From the NCBI RefSeq assembly GCF_004343075.1, contig NZ_SLXP01000001.1:1-64000 (forward strand): a stretch of DNA of 64,000 nt, in the 5' to 3' direction. A program made the translations under genes and the position numbers. This document shows, piece by piece, positions 31,023-37,280 of the stretch. The notes beneath the pieces were generated by a model, which ran no database searches, was not told the DNA's origin, and saw only the letters and a program-made list of their open reading frames with translations. The stretch comes from Rhodovulum marinum (GTDB lineage: Bacteria > Pseudomonadota > Alphaproteobacteria > Rhodobacterales > Rhodobacteraceae). The first letter of the stretch is position 1. The number at the start of each line of letters is the position of its first letter.

Positions 31023-31951
31023 AGCGCGAGATTCTGGAGCGGGAGTGCCTCGGCCGCGAGGCGACGATCACCTTCGCCGAGGCCGCGCTCGCCTATGTAG
31101 AGGCCGGCGGGAGCCCGCGCTTCCTCGATCGGATTCTCCGCTATGCCGGGCCCGATACGCTCCTCCGCGACGTCAATAACGCTTGGGTCCGCGAGGCCGC
31201 CGAGGCGCTCTATCCGGATTGCGCCCCCGCCACGATCGACCGGCAACTCGTGACCCCCGTCTCGGCCGTCGTCAACATGGCGGCCGAGGACGATCTCTGT
31301 CCGCCGCGACGCTTCCGCAAGCGCGCGAAGGACCGCGCCCGGGTGCGCTGGATCACGCCGGAGGAGGCCGAGGCGCTCCTCGCGGCCGTGCGCGAGCTCC
31401 AGCCCCACACCCTCCGCCCGGTCGCGCTCATGCTGGGCGGCGGGCTCCGCTCCGGCGAGGCGCTCCGCGTCGCCCGGGCGGATATCCGCGAGGCGACGGG
31501 CGAAGTCTGGATTCCGGAGACGAAGAACGGCGAGCCCCGCATGATCCGGCTTCCCCGCCGGGCGCTCGACCTCCTCCGCGCCGAGCCGCTCCCCGAGGAG
31601 GGGCCGGTCTGCCGGACGCCGAAGGGGGAGCCCTACGTCCTGCGCGAGAATGGCGGCGGCCAGATCGCCGCCGCCTTCGCGAAGGTCGTCGCGGCGGCGG
31701 ACCTCGATCCCCGCGAGGTGACGCCCCACGTCCTGCGCCATACCTGGGCGACCTGGTATCACGCCGCGACGCGCGATTTCGGCGCCTTGATGGACCTCGG
31801 GGGCTGGAAAACGCCCGCCATGGCGAACCGCTACCGCAAGCTCGCGCCCGAGGACCTCGCGGACCGATTGCTCGCGAGGGGATGGGATTTCACGCGGGCC
31901 GATTTCCGGGCGCCGCGGCTCGTCGAGACGATTATAGCAAGAGGCCGCTAG
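30890..31951 (+). CDS. int: Tyrosine-type integrase
   Basis: 353 residues. Catalytic set: R187 (GGGLRSGEALR), K212 region (PETKNGEP), H280-x2-R283 (TPHVLRHTWATW), W306 in place of the second His (GGWKT), and nucleophile Y315 (MANRYRKL). The N-terminal 60 residues are a basic arm-binding type domain and about 60-130 a SAM-like core-binding domain. GGGGAAG lies upstream of the ATG. It should recombine the att core in the anticodon loop of tRNA-Ser. Confidence 0.95.
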   Translation: MALKLFRRKPGGNWIIRGKLAGKSVYESSGTSERRLAEAKRVRLEREILERECLGREATITFAEAALAYVEAGGSPRFLDRILRYAGPDTLLRDVNNAWVREAAEALYPDCAPATIDRQLVTPVSAVVNMAAEDDLCPPRRFRKRAKDRARVRWITPEEAEALLAAVRELQPHTLRPVALMLGGGLRSGEALRVARADIREATGEVWIPETKNGEPRMIRLPRRALDLLRAEPLPEEGPVCRTPKGEPYVLRENGGGQIAAAFAKVVAAADLDPREVTPHVLRHTWATWYHAATRDFGALMDLGGWKTPAMANRYRKLAPEDLADRLLARGWDFTRADFRAPRLVETIIARGR

Positions 31952-32185
31952 ACTTCCATTTCGCTAACGGTGTGGATGAAGCTGAGAGCGTCACAATCGC
32001 TTTTCAATCGCCCTGCAATCGATTGTAGGGAAGAGCCTGACCTACGCCTCTTAGACTAGCAAGCGTAGCAATGAGTCATCTGCGGCAATCTCAGGTGGAC
32101 CGCAAGTCAAGCGCAAATATAATGATTCGTGAGTGGTGGACTAAAGCCCTGGGAAGGTAGTGGCTTCGGTCGCTAGTGTCTGCCC

Positions 32186-32213
32186 TCAAAAAGAGAAGGG
32201 GCGTTCCCGCCCC
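32186..32213 (-). terminator. Terminator of the tRNA/winged-helix cassette
   Basis: Minus strand GGGGCG-GGAA-CGCCCC followed by TTCTCTTTTT, 9 bp after the 46-residue gene. It closes the leftward cassette that starts with the tRNA. The gap 31952-32185 toward the integrase holds no gene I recognise and is less GC-rich. Confidence 0.8.
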
Positions 32214-32221
32214 TCCTCAGC

Positions 32222-32362
32222 TCAGATGGTGGTGTTGGTCTCTGGCCCAACTTCGATAGCGAAGGCCTTCTTGCCATACCACTTGGCCCAAATCCTTCGA
32301 CCATCCTTGGTCGTGATGTAGGGCCGAAAGATGACGGTCTTTCCGTCACTCGTAGTCGCCAT
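32222..32362 (-). CDS. 46-residue protein
   Basis: A short gene with a strong AAGGAG 9 nt before the ATG and a terminator just after the TGA. Product: MATTSDGKTVIFRPY, then TTKDGRRIWAKWYGKKAF and an acidic end. The basic-aromatic core suggests nucleic-acid or protein binding; I cannot name a family. Third element of the tRNA cassette. Confidence 0.65.
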   Translation of the reverse strand: MATTSDGKTVIFRPYITTKDGRRIWAKWYGKKAFAIEVGPETNTTI

Positions 32363-32393
32363 AGTTGGTTCTCCTTCTATGGACGTGATCCGG

Positions 32394-32430
32394 CCCTAAC
32401 GCTCTTCCCTCCAAAGTCGAAGCGTTAGGG
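32394..32430 (-). repeat. 10-bp inverted repeat between the two cassette genes
   Basis: CCCTAACGCT and AGCGTTAGGG, perfect arms with a 17-nt loop, between the winged-helix stop and the 46-residue gene. No T-run follows, so it is more likely an mRNA stabiliser or attenuator than a terminator. Confidence 0.6.
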
Positions 32431-32447
32431 TCGGCTCCTCTGAGAAC

Positions 32448-32849
32448 TTACCTCATGGTAGCCCCCGGGAGTCTAAGAGGGTGGACTTCGCCACCCCTGT
32501 TGCTGTGTTCCTTGAGGCGATAGACCTCTCCGTCGTATGTGACTGTGCCTTCATTCTTGAGACGGCTAAGAAGCGAAGAGACTGACCCACGTTCAAGTTC
32601 GACGCCATCTTTTGCGGCCATATCAACCGCTATGGCTGCGTTAAGGCCTCCCGCTCCAACGGCAGTAAGAAGGTCAAGCACCGTTCGTTTCACGTTGGCC
32701 CGCTTGGCCCTCTTCTTGGGTGCGGGCTCCCCACGCTCTTCGCGCATCATGTCCAACACGAGCTCTTCTTGGATGCGGAGCTTTTCCATCTCAGACCGAA
32801 TGCGCGAGAGCCTGTCCTCCAAGGCCTTCATCGCATTGCTCTTTCCCAT
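32448..32849 (-). CDS. Winged-helix protein directly behind the tRNA, ends in UAA
   Basis: 133 residues from ATG 32849; AAGGAG begins 4 nt after the tRNA CCA. A coiled coil (MGKSNAMKALEDRLSRIRSE to about 40), a basic linker (APKKRAKRANVKR), and a winged helix (LDLLTAVGAGGLNAAIAV, then RGSVSSLLSRLKNEGTVTYD). The stop is UAA; reading through it leaves 33 open codons until a UGA. Likely a DNA-binding regulator. Less GC-rich codon use than the phage core. Confidence 0.75.
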   Translation of the reverse strand: MGKSNAMKALEDRLSRIRSEMEKLRIQEELVLDMMREERGEPAPKKRAKRANVKRTVLDLLTAVGAGGLNAAIAVDMAAKDGVELERGSVSSLLSRLKNEGTVTYDGEVYRLKEHSNRGGEVHPLRLPGATMR

Positions 32850-32864
32850 ATGTTTCTCCTTAAG

Positions 32865-32952
32865 TGGTGGTCCCGGCGGGGTTCGAACCCGCACACCCTG
32901 GGAAGGTCGCGGTTTTAAAGACCGCTGCGTCTGCCAATTCCGCCACGGGACC
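32865..32952 (-). tRNA. Leu-type tRNA with anticodon UUA (putative ochre suppressor)
   Basis: 88 nt, class II. Acceptor GGTCCCG/CGGGACC perfect, D-arm GCGG...CAGACGC, anticodon stem GCGGT/ACCGC with loop CTTTAAA, variable arm with an ACC/GGT stem, T-arm GCGGG-TTCGAAC-CCCGC, discriminator A73, encoded CCA. Placing U33 in the 7-nt loop gives anticodon UUA, which pairs with UAA. Normal tRNA-Leu(UAA) would read CTTAAAA here, so this is one substitution (A35 to U) away. Bacterial LeuRS uses A73 and the tRNA body rather than the anticodon, so charging with leucine is expected. A36-A37-A38 keeps the MiaA signature. Confidence 0.85.
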
Positions 32953-32986
32953 TACTTGCTCTTGTAGCTCACGAGATCACCCTCGC

Positions 32987-32994
32987 AATATATA
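32987..32994 (-). promoter_or_regulatory. -10 region of the tRNA cassette
   Basis: TATATATT on the minus strand, 35 nt before the tRNA 5' end, in an AT-rich stretch. No good -35 at 16-18 bp; TTGACT lies 22 bp upstream (33022-33017). Confidence 0.4.
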
Positions 32995-33118
32995 GCTTGG
33001 CGCGCAACGGCCCGAGAGTCAACGCAATGCGATGCAAATTCTTTGACGCAATTTTTTTGCTGCGTTATCAATGTTTTACACATACGCGCGCATAAGACGC
33101 GACGATTATACCACTTGA

Positions 33119-33304
33119 ATTTCGCACAATGCAAGGTGCACGGGGCGAATCAGGAACGCGGAGAAACCCCAACTCCACCGCTTCAAAGAAGCCGCTCGTC
33201 AGCTACAAAAGGACAACGACGAAGCGCGGTTCAGCGCTAAGCTGCGGCAGCCGGCAGAGCAGAAGCCGAATGATACTGACAGCCTAGGCAAAGGAGACGA
33301 GTGA
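33119..33304 (+). pseudogene. Small phage frame lacking a start codon
   Basis: The frame encodes HRFKEAARQLQKDNDEARFS from about 33176 and ends TGA overlapping the next ATG (TGATG), as in coupled genes. Its C-terminal part resembles a family of roughly 45-residue phage proteins (FxEAARELxxDEDEAxF). No ATG, GTG or TTG follows the upstream stop at 33116-33118 in this frame; only ATT/ATC could start it. Either a non-standard start or a decayed 5' end. Confidence 0.4.
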
Positions 33305-33513
33305 TGGCAGAAGAAATTGCAAACCTGTGTCGCCAGTATGTGGCTGATAACGCGGCCGCTCTAGATGCCCGGCCCGAAGAAGAGGCGGTAAGGGCAATGG
33401 TCAACATGCTCCACCGCCACGCCGCAGGCGAGGGCTGGGAAGCTTTAGATTATCACCTCAACGTTGAAGAGGTCGCGCGAGATGGTCTGAAGCGACACCG
33501 CAAGCGACGTTAG
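33304..33513 (+). CDS. Small acidic protein
   Basis: 69 residues from ATG 33304 (GGAG 7 nt upstream; the GTG just before is too close to it). MAEEIANLCRQYVADNA, helical throughout, basic tail KRHRKRR. Coupled to the frame before it. Not recognised. One of few rightward genes in the right arm. Confidence 0.6.
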   Translation: MAEEIANLCRQYVADNAAALDARPEEEAVRAMVNMLHRHAAGEGWEALDYHLNVEEVARDGLKRHRKRR

Positions 33514-33563
33514 ACGGGTTTGAAAAAGATCCAATTGCCCTTCTTTGCGTTGCGCCAACGCGC

Positions 33564-33812
33564 TTAGACCGCGCCGCCGGCCGCCACGCGCGCCTTGTGC
33601 TGTGCGAGGCTCTTCTCGAATGTCGTCATGTAGGAGACGCCCTCCTCCCATCCCCGCTTGAACTCCAGCCATTCCGCGCACCGCTCGCCGCGCTCGGTGC
33701 ACGCGATCATGAGCTCCTCGCCGACCTGGTATTCGAGCGAAAGCCGATCGACCGACCCCGGCGGCGCGCAGCCGGCGAGGAGGAGCGGGAGGAGAGCGAG
33801 ACGTCGGATCAT
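33564..33812 (-). CDS. Prophage lipoprotein near the right end
   Basis: 82 residues from ATG 33812 with AAAGGGGAAA upstream. Signal peptide MIRRLALLPLLLAGC with lipobox LAGC (Cys15); mature part helical and acidic (ERCAEWLEFKRGWEEGV). It ends in UAA. Similar small lipoproteins occur near phage ends and lysis genes (outer-membrane spanin-like), but no spanin partner is adjacent. Role unknown. Confidence 0.65.
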   Translation of the reverse strand: MIRRLALLPLLLAGCAPPGSVDRLSLEYQVGEELMIACTERGERCAEWLEFKRGWEEGVSYMTTFEKSLAQHKARVAAGGAV

Positions 33813-33867
33813 GATTTCCCCTTTCGGTTGAAGCCCGGGCCCGGAGTGCCACGGGCCGGGGCGGCGA

Positions 33868-34938
33868 TCAAGGCGCGCCGAAAAGGTCGAGTTGCTCGGC
33901 CGGCCGGTCAGCCTCGATCGGCGGAATCCAGAGGAACGGGCCGGAGGCCAAGGGCAGCGCCGAGAGAGCGCCACGCATACGCCGCCGCCAGAGGGCAAAC
34001 TCCGTTGCCGAGCAATCGCAAAGCGCGTGCCCGGGCGGCCAGCCCATGAGCCGCTCGACGAAGAGCGGATTCAGCCGCGGCCGCGCCCGCATCCGCCAGA
34101 GCCGGCGGGCCACCTTGCGCCCATGGGCGGAGATCATCCAGCGCAAGAGCGGGCGCAAGGAAGGGATCGCGGGCGAGAAGCTCGCGCCAGAGATCGAGCG
34201 CGGCCGGGCCGGGGGGAAAAGCCATGTGTCGCGGCGTTCGGAAGTTGATCCATGTGCCCGCGACCTGGCCGAGCGACATGCTCGGCCGAGTTCTCCCCCT
34301 TCGCGTCCCGCGCCGCAGGAGTCGGCCAGAGACGCCGAGCCGGGAACGTCGAGGCCAAGCCCTCCAGCGTCGCCCGCTCCTTGCCCTTCCGGCCCTTGTC
34401 GCGCGTATAGCTCCCGCGCGCGACTCTCGCTGTAGGCCACGACGAACACGCGGGCCCGCTCGTGCGACGCGCCGACCTCTTCCGCGCTGAATAGACCCGC
34501 CGCGACCTCGTAGCCCATGCCTCGAAGCTCTCGGAGCACGAGCTCCAGCCCGAGCGAGACGTGCCCCTCGACGTTTTCGAGGAGGACGAAGGCGGGATCG
34601 AGCTCGCCGATAACGCGGGCGACATGGGGCCAGAGGTGGCGCTCGTCGTTCGGCCCTTGTCGCTTGCCCGACGTTGAAAAGGGCTGGCAGGGATAGCCGG
34701 CGAGGACGGTATCGAAGGCGCCGCGGAAGGGTCGCGCGTCGAAGGTTTCGAGATCGTCCCAGATCGGCGCCTCGTCGAGATATCCGGCGCGCATCCCGGC
34801 GACGAGGACGTCGCGGGCGGCGGGCTCGATCTCGACGAAGCACCGGGTCGCGAATCCGGGCTCGGCGAGACCGAGGCCCAAATCCAAGCCTCCGCCGCCG
34901 GCGCAGAGGGAGAGGCCATTCCGGGGACGTAGCACCAC
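33868..34938 (-). CDS. DNA (cytosine-5) methyltransferase
   Basis: 356 residues from GTG 34938 with GAGG 7 nt upstream. Motif I LSLCAGGGGLDLGL, motif IV GYPCQPFSTSGKRQG with the catalytic Cys, motif VI ENVEGH, motif VIII RARVFVVA, and C-terminal LFVERLMGWPPGH (motif IX/X area). The middle (200-290) is the target recognition region. The C-terminus PAEQLDLFGAP contains QLDLF, the consensus beta-clamp-binding pentapeptide. No cognate restriction gene nearby: phage self-modification is likely. Confidence 0.92.
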   Translation of the reverse strand: MVLRPRNGLSLCAGGGGLDLGLGLAEPGFATRCFVEIEPAARDVLVAGMRAGYLDEAPIWDDLETFDARPFRGAFDTVLAGYPCQPFSTSGKRQGPNDERHLWPHVARVIGELDPAFVLLENVEGHVSLGLELVLRELRGMGYEVAAGLFSAEEVGASHERARVFVVAYSESRARELYARQGPEGQGAGDAGGLGLDVPGSASLADSCGAGREGGELGRACRSARSRAHGSTSERRDTWLFPPARPRSISGASFSPAIPSLRPLLRWMISAHGRKVARRLWRMRARPRLNPLFVERLMGWPPGHALCDCSATEFALWRRRMRGALSALPLASGPFLWIPPIEADRPAEQLDLFGAP

Positions 34939-34947
34939 GCCATGACC

Positions 34948-35307
34948 TCAGAGCTCGCCGGCCGCGGCGCCGGCCTCGATCGCCCGGGCCCGGTCGCGGC
35001 GGCGGCAGTTTTCGAGGTGCGTCACCGGCTCCAGATGCGCCGGGTTGACGCAAAGCCGGGTCCGGCATGTGTGATCCACCTTGCGGCCCGGGTGCAGATA
35101 GCCGAAGGCGTGCGCGGCCATGACCCGGTGAACCGAAACCGTCCGGCCGTCGAGACTCATCCGGGGATATCCCTCGCGCGGGCCCGTCCCGGAGGTCGGG
35201 CCCTGCCATATCCAGCACCCCGTTTGCGGGTCGATCTCGACCCGGGCGCGAACCCGATCGAGGAGCGCCGCTCGGCGATCGGCGGCGGGATGCTCCGGCG
35301 GGATCAT
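34948..35307 (-). CDS. HNH homing-type endonuclease
   Basis: 119 residues. CWIWQGPTSG at the start of the core, then VSVHRVMAAHAFG and KVDHTCRTRLCVNPAHLEPV: the HNH_3 fold with zinc cysteines. Typical of free-standing phage HNH nucleases. Lies 9 bp before the methyltransferase. Confidence 0.85.
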   Translation of the reverse strand: MIPPEHPAADRRAALLDRVRARVEIDPQTGCWIWQGPTSGTGPREGYPRMSLDGRTVSVHRVMAAHAFGYLHPGRKVDHTCRTRLCVNPAHLEPVTHLENCRRRDRARAIEAGAAAGEL

Positions 35308-35687
35308 CGGCTTTCCCTCCCCGGCCGGAAGGCGGTCGCGAGCTCGACGTGACGGCCGAGCTCGGCGGCGCGGTCGAGCGCCGCGGCCGCCGGGGCGGCC
35401 TCCGGCGCATATGCCACGGCGCGGGCGCGGGCGCCCGGGACCTGGAGCACGGCGACGCCGGCCGGGAGCCGCGCGTCGCGCACGATCTCGCGGCCGTAGA
35501 TCGTCGGACCCTCCATCCGGGCAGGGTCCGACGGCACGGGCGCAACGGCGCGGAAGGCGGCCAGAGCCCGGGAGTCCTCGGCGGCCACGAAGCGCCGCAG
35601 ATCGTGCGGGTTGGCGGCCGAAACCGTCGCCCCCGCAAAGAGGCGGAGCGCCGCGAGGAGCTCGCCGAAATCGAGGGCGCCGCTCAT
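35304..35687 (-). CDS. Conserved phage protein of unknown function
   Basis: 127 residues coupled to both neighbours. MSGALDFGELLAALRLFAGAT, then GPTIYGREIVRDARLPAG near residue 60. No motif I can assign. Confidence 0.6.
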   Translation of the reverse strand: MSGALDFGELLAALRLFAGATVSAANPHDLRRFVAAEDSRALAAFRAVAPVPSDPARMEGPTIYGREIVRDARLPAGVAVLQVPGARARAVAYAPEAAPAAAALDRAAELGRHVELATAFRPGRESR

Positions 35688-36436
35688 GCCTCTCCCCTCC
35701 CGGAGTAAAGGGCCCGAGCGGCATCGACGAGGCGCTCGATCGAAACCCACCCCGGCCGCGCGGGCGCCGCGGCGTCCCCCACCTCCTCCGCGACGGCGAA
35801 GAGGCTCTCGGCGGTCATGAGGGGACCGGGCCCGGGAGAGGAGCTCTCGACGAGGGGGTCGAGATCGCGCCCCGCGCGCCATGCGTCGAAGGTGTGATCG
35901 CCGTCGAGCACCACGCGGAGCGCCATCACGGCGACCTGGACCGCCTCGGCGCGGACCCGGGCGCGATCCTCCGAGAAGAGAGACGTTGCAAGCTCGCCGA
36001 CCTCCTCGACGAGCGCGGCAAAGGTGACATTCTCGCCGGGGAACTTGGCGCGGGCGCGATAGAGCTCCTCGGCAATCTCGGCGAAGAGCTCCGCCTCGGC
36101 CGGGTGCGGGACGAAAACGGCGCCGCAGCCGCGATCGCCATGCGCCGAGACGTCGATCCGAAGCCGCTCCGGGCGCGAGCCGACGAGAGGATCGAGCGCG
36201 CGGAAGGTCGCGGCGTCGGCCCGGGCGATCTCGTCGAGCATATCGCGACGGCCGCGTTCGAAGGCCGCCTCGGTCGCCCGATCGACGTTCCTCTCGTGAT
36301 CGTTTTCGAGGGCGCGGAGCGCCTCGGCCTGCGCCCGGGCGCTCTCGGCGAGGGCGTCCTCGACCGAGCTCTCGATCGCGGCCTCGATCATCGCGGCGAT
36401 CTCGGCGACGGGGGCGGAGCGATCCGGGGCACTCAT
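35684..36436 (-). CDS. MazG-like nucleotide pyrophosphohydrolase-related protein
   Basis: 250 residues from ATG 36436. N-terminal half is an Ala/Glu helical region. The second half holds FPGENVTFAALVEEVGELAT followed by RVRAEAVQVAVMALRVV, the EExxE...E(x)nD-like pattern of MazG NTP pyrophosphohydrolases, though the usual final Asp is not evident. A role in nucleotide pool or (p)ppGpp control during infection is possible. Confidence 0.65.
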   Translation of the reverse strand: MSAPDRSAPVAEIAAMIEAAIESSVEDALAESARAQAEALRALENDHERNVDRATEAAFERGRRDMLDEIARADAATFRALDPLVGSRPERLRIDVSAHGDRGCGAVFVPHPAEAELFAEIAEELYRARAKFPGENVTFAALVEEVGELATSLFSEDRARVRAEAVQVAVMALRVVLDGDHTFDAWRAGRDLDPLVESSSPGPGPLMTAESLFAVAEEVGDAAAPARPGWVSIERLVDAARALYSGRGEA

Positions 36437-36663
36437 GACGTCACCACCTTGAGCGCGGGCGCGCCCGTCATGCGGCGGACTTCGAGGACGTGGATCGTTT
36501 TCCGGGAATAGGCGCGCCGGGCGCGGGCCTCGGCCTCGGCGAAGTCGAGCGCCACGATCGAGTGCGCGATCCGACCGAAGCCCGGGACCTGGCAATGGAC
36601 GATGAAGCGGGGAAGCCGGCGCGCGAAGCGGCGGAGGACGGGAAGGGGCGCGGCGGGGCTCAT
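36433..36663 (-). CDS. Small basic protein
   Basis: 76 residues, coupled at both ends. RFIVHCQVPGFGRIAHSIVAL and a C-terminal EVRRMTGAPALKVV. No family recognised. Confidence 0.55.
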   Translation of the reverse strand: MSPAAPLPVLRRFARRLPRFIVHCQVPGFGRIAHSIVALDFAEAEARARRAYSRKTIHVLEVRRMTGAPALKVVTS

Positions 36664-36971
36664 TTCGGGGCCTCCGGGCGCGAGGGAAGGGGGAGCTCGC
36701 CGCCGGTTTTCGTGCCCCGGAAGGAGACGGCGCCGGGCTCTTGCAACTGCACCCGCTCGACGTCGAACCACCGCGCCTCGCGGTAGTTGCCGGACTCGTC
36801 GCACGAGGGTTGCAGGAGGACTTGATTGCAGCCGTCGATATACTCGACGCGGGCTGTCACGATCCCGGAGAAGCCGGAGATCGAGCACCCGGCCCGGTCG
36901 CCGATCTGGAGCCCGAGAAAGGGGTCGTTTTCGCGGCCGGTGCGGCGGCGGACGATAAGGGGGAGTTTCAC
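36660..36971 (-). CDS. Conserved phage protein (GFSGIVTAR motif)
   Basis: 103 residues from GTG 36971, with GAGGAG about 8 nt upstream. LGLQIGDRAGCSISGFSGIV, then EYIDGCNQVLLQP and NYREARWFDVERVQL, a small beta-barrel-like protein common in phages where it often stands alone. First gene of the right-end leftward operon; transcription would begin within 36972-37146. Confidence 0.7.
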   Translation of the reverse strand: MKLPLIVRRRTGRENDPFLGLQIGDRAGCSISGFSGIVTARVEYIDGCNQVLLQPSCDESGNYREARWFDVERVQLQEPGAVSFRGTKTGGELPLPSRPEAPK

Positions 36972-37064
36972 TGTCTTTTCTCCTCGTGTGGATTGCACGG
37001 GGAGAGGAGACGGCGCGCGCCTTAAGGTGCGCGACGCGGTGCGCACGGTGCGCCCGGCGCGAGG

Positions 37065-37085
37065 GTGTGCAAAATGCGTGCACGC
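37065..37085. repeat. Right-end copy of prophage end motif
   Basis: GTGTGCAAAATGCGTGCACGC, the counterpart of 705-725, 62 bp inside attR. Same orientation in the prophage. Candidate arm-type site. Confidence 0.45.
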
Positions 37086-37146
37086 GCGCCGCGAGGGCGC
37101 GTCAGAGGCTTGAAAGAAAAGGGGTTTTAATGGAGGGCGCTAGACT

Positions 37147-37195
37147 TTAGCAGGGGAGCGCCTTCGACCACTCGGCCACGTCTCCGCCGACGTGT
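37147..37195. repeat. attR core, displaced 5' half of tRNA-Ser
   Basis: Second copy of the 49-bp repeat. It holds tRNA-Ser nucleotides 1-39 and 10 bp upstream; the 3' half is missing, so this fragment cannot make a tRNA. Confidence 0.92.
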
Positions 37196-37221
37196 GTATT
37201 TGGGCGGGCAGGTGAAAACAA
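37193..37221 (-). promoter_or_regulatory. Stranded host promoter of tRNA-Ser
   Basis: TTGTTT (37221-37216), 17 bp, TACACA (37198-37193), reading into the truncated tRNA copy at attR. In a cured strain it would serve the intact tRNA. Transcripts now run into the right end of the prophage. Confidence 0.5.
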
Positions 37222-37280
37222 GGGGAAAAACCGTCGCCGCGAGCGGTCCGCGACAGGATCGGGTTCGGGGCGGACGGGGG

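Larger units (their letters stand above)
535..37195. mobile_element. Complete siphovirus-type prophage in tRNA-Ser
   Basis: About 36.6 kb bounded by the 49-bp att repeats. It contains a tyrosine integrase, divergent HTH regulators, a replication block (SSB, Toprim primase, D5-like helicase), terminase small and large subunits, HK97-type portal, protease and capsid, connectors, tail tube, frameshifted tail chaperone, tape measure, tail tip, spike base, endolysin and holin. Gene order from terminase to tail tip follows the HK97/RcGTA scheme. No structural gene is visibly disrupted, so it is plausibly inducible. It adds two DNA methyltransferases, a MazG-like protein, two lipoproteins and a suppressor-like tRNA. 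Confidence 0.95.

Noticed and set aside
32952-32972. Mini-frame GTG AGC TAC AAG AGC AAG TAG ending on the first base of the suppressor-like tRNA
   Set aside because: It has a GAGG upstream, but six codons in a leader are too little evidence for a real leader peptide.
33445-33570. QLDLF (clamp-binding motif) in a leftward frame opposite the 69-residue gene
   Set aside because: The frame has no start of its own and overlaps two better genes; a five-residue match can occur by chance.
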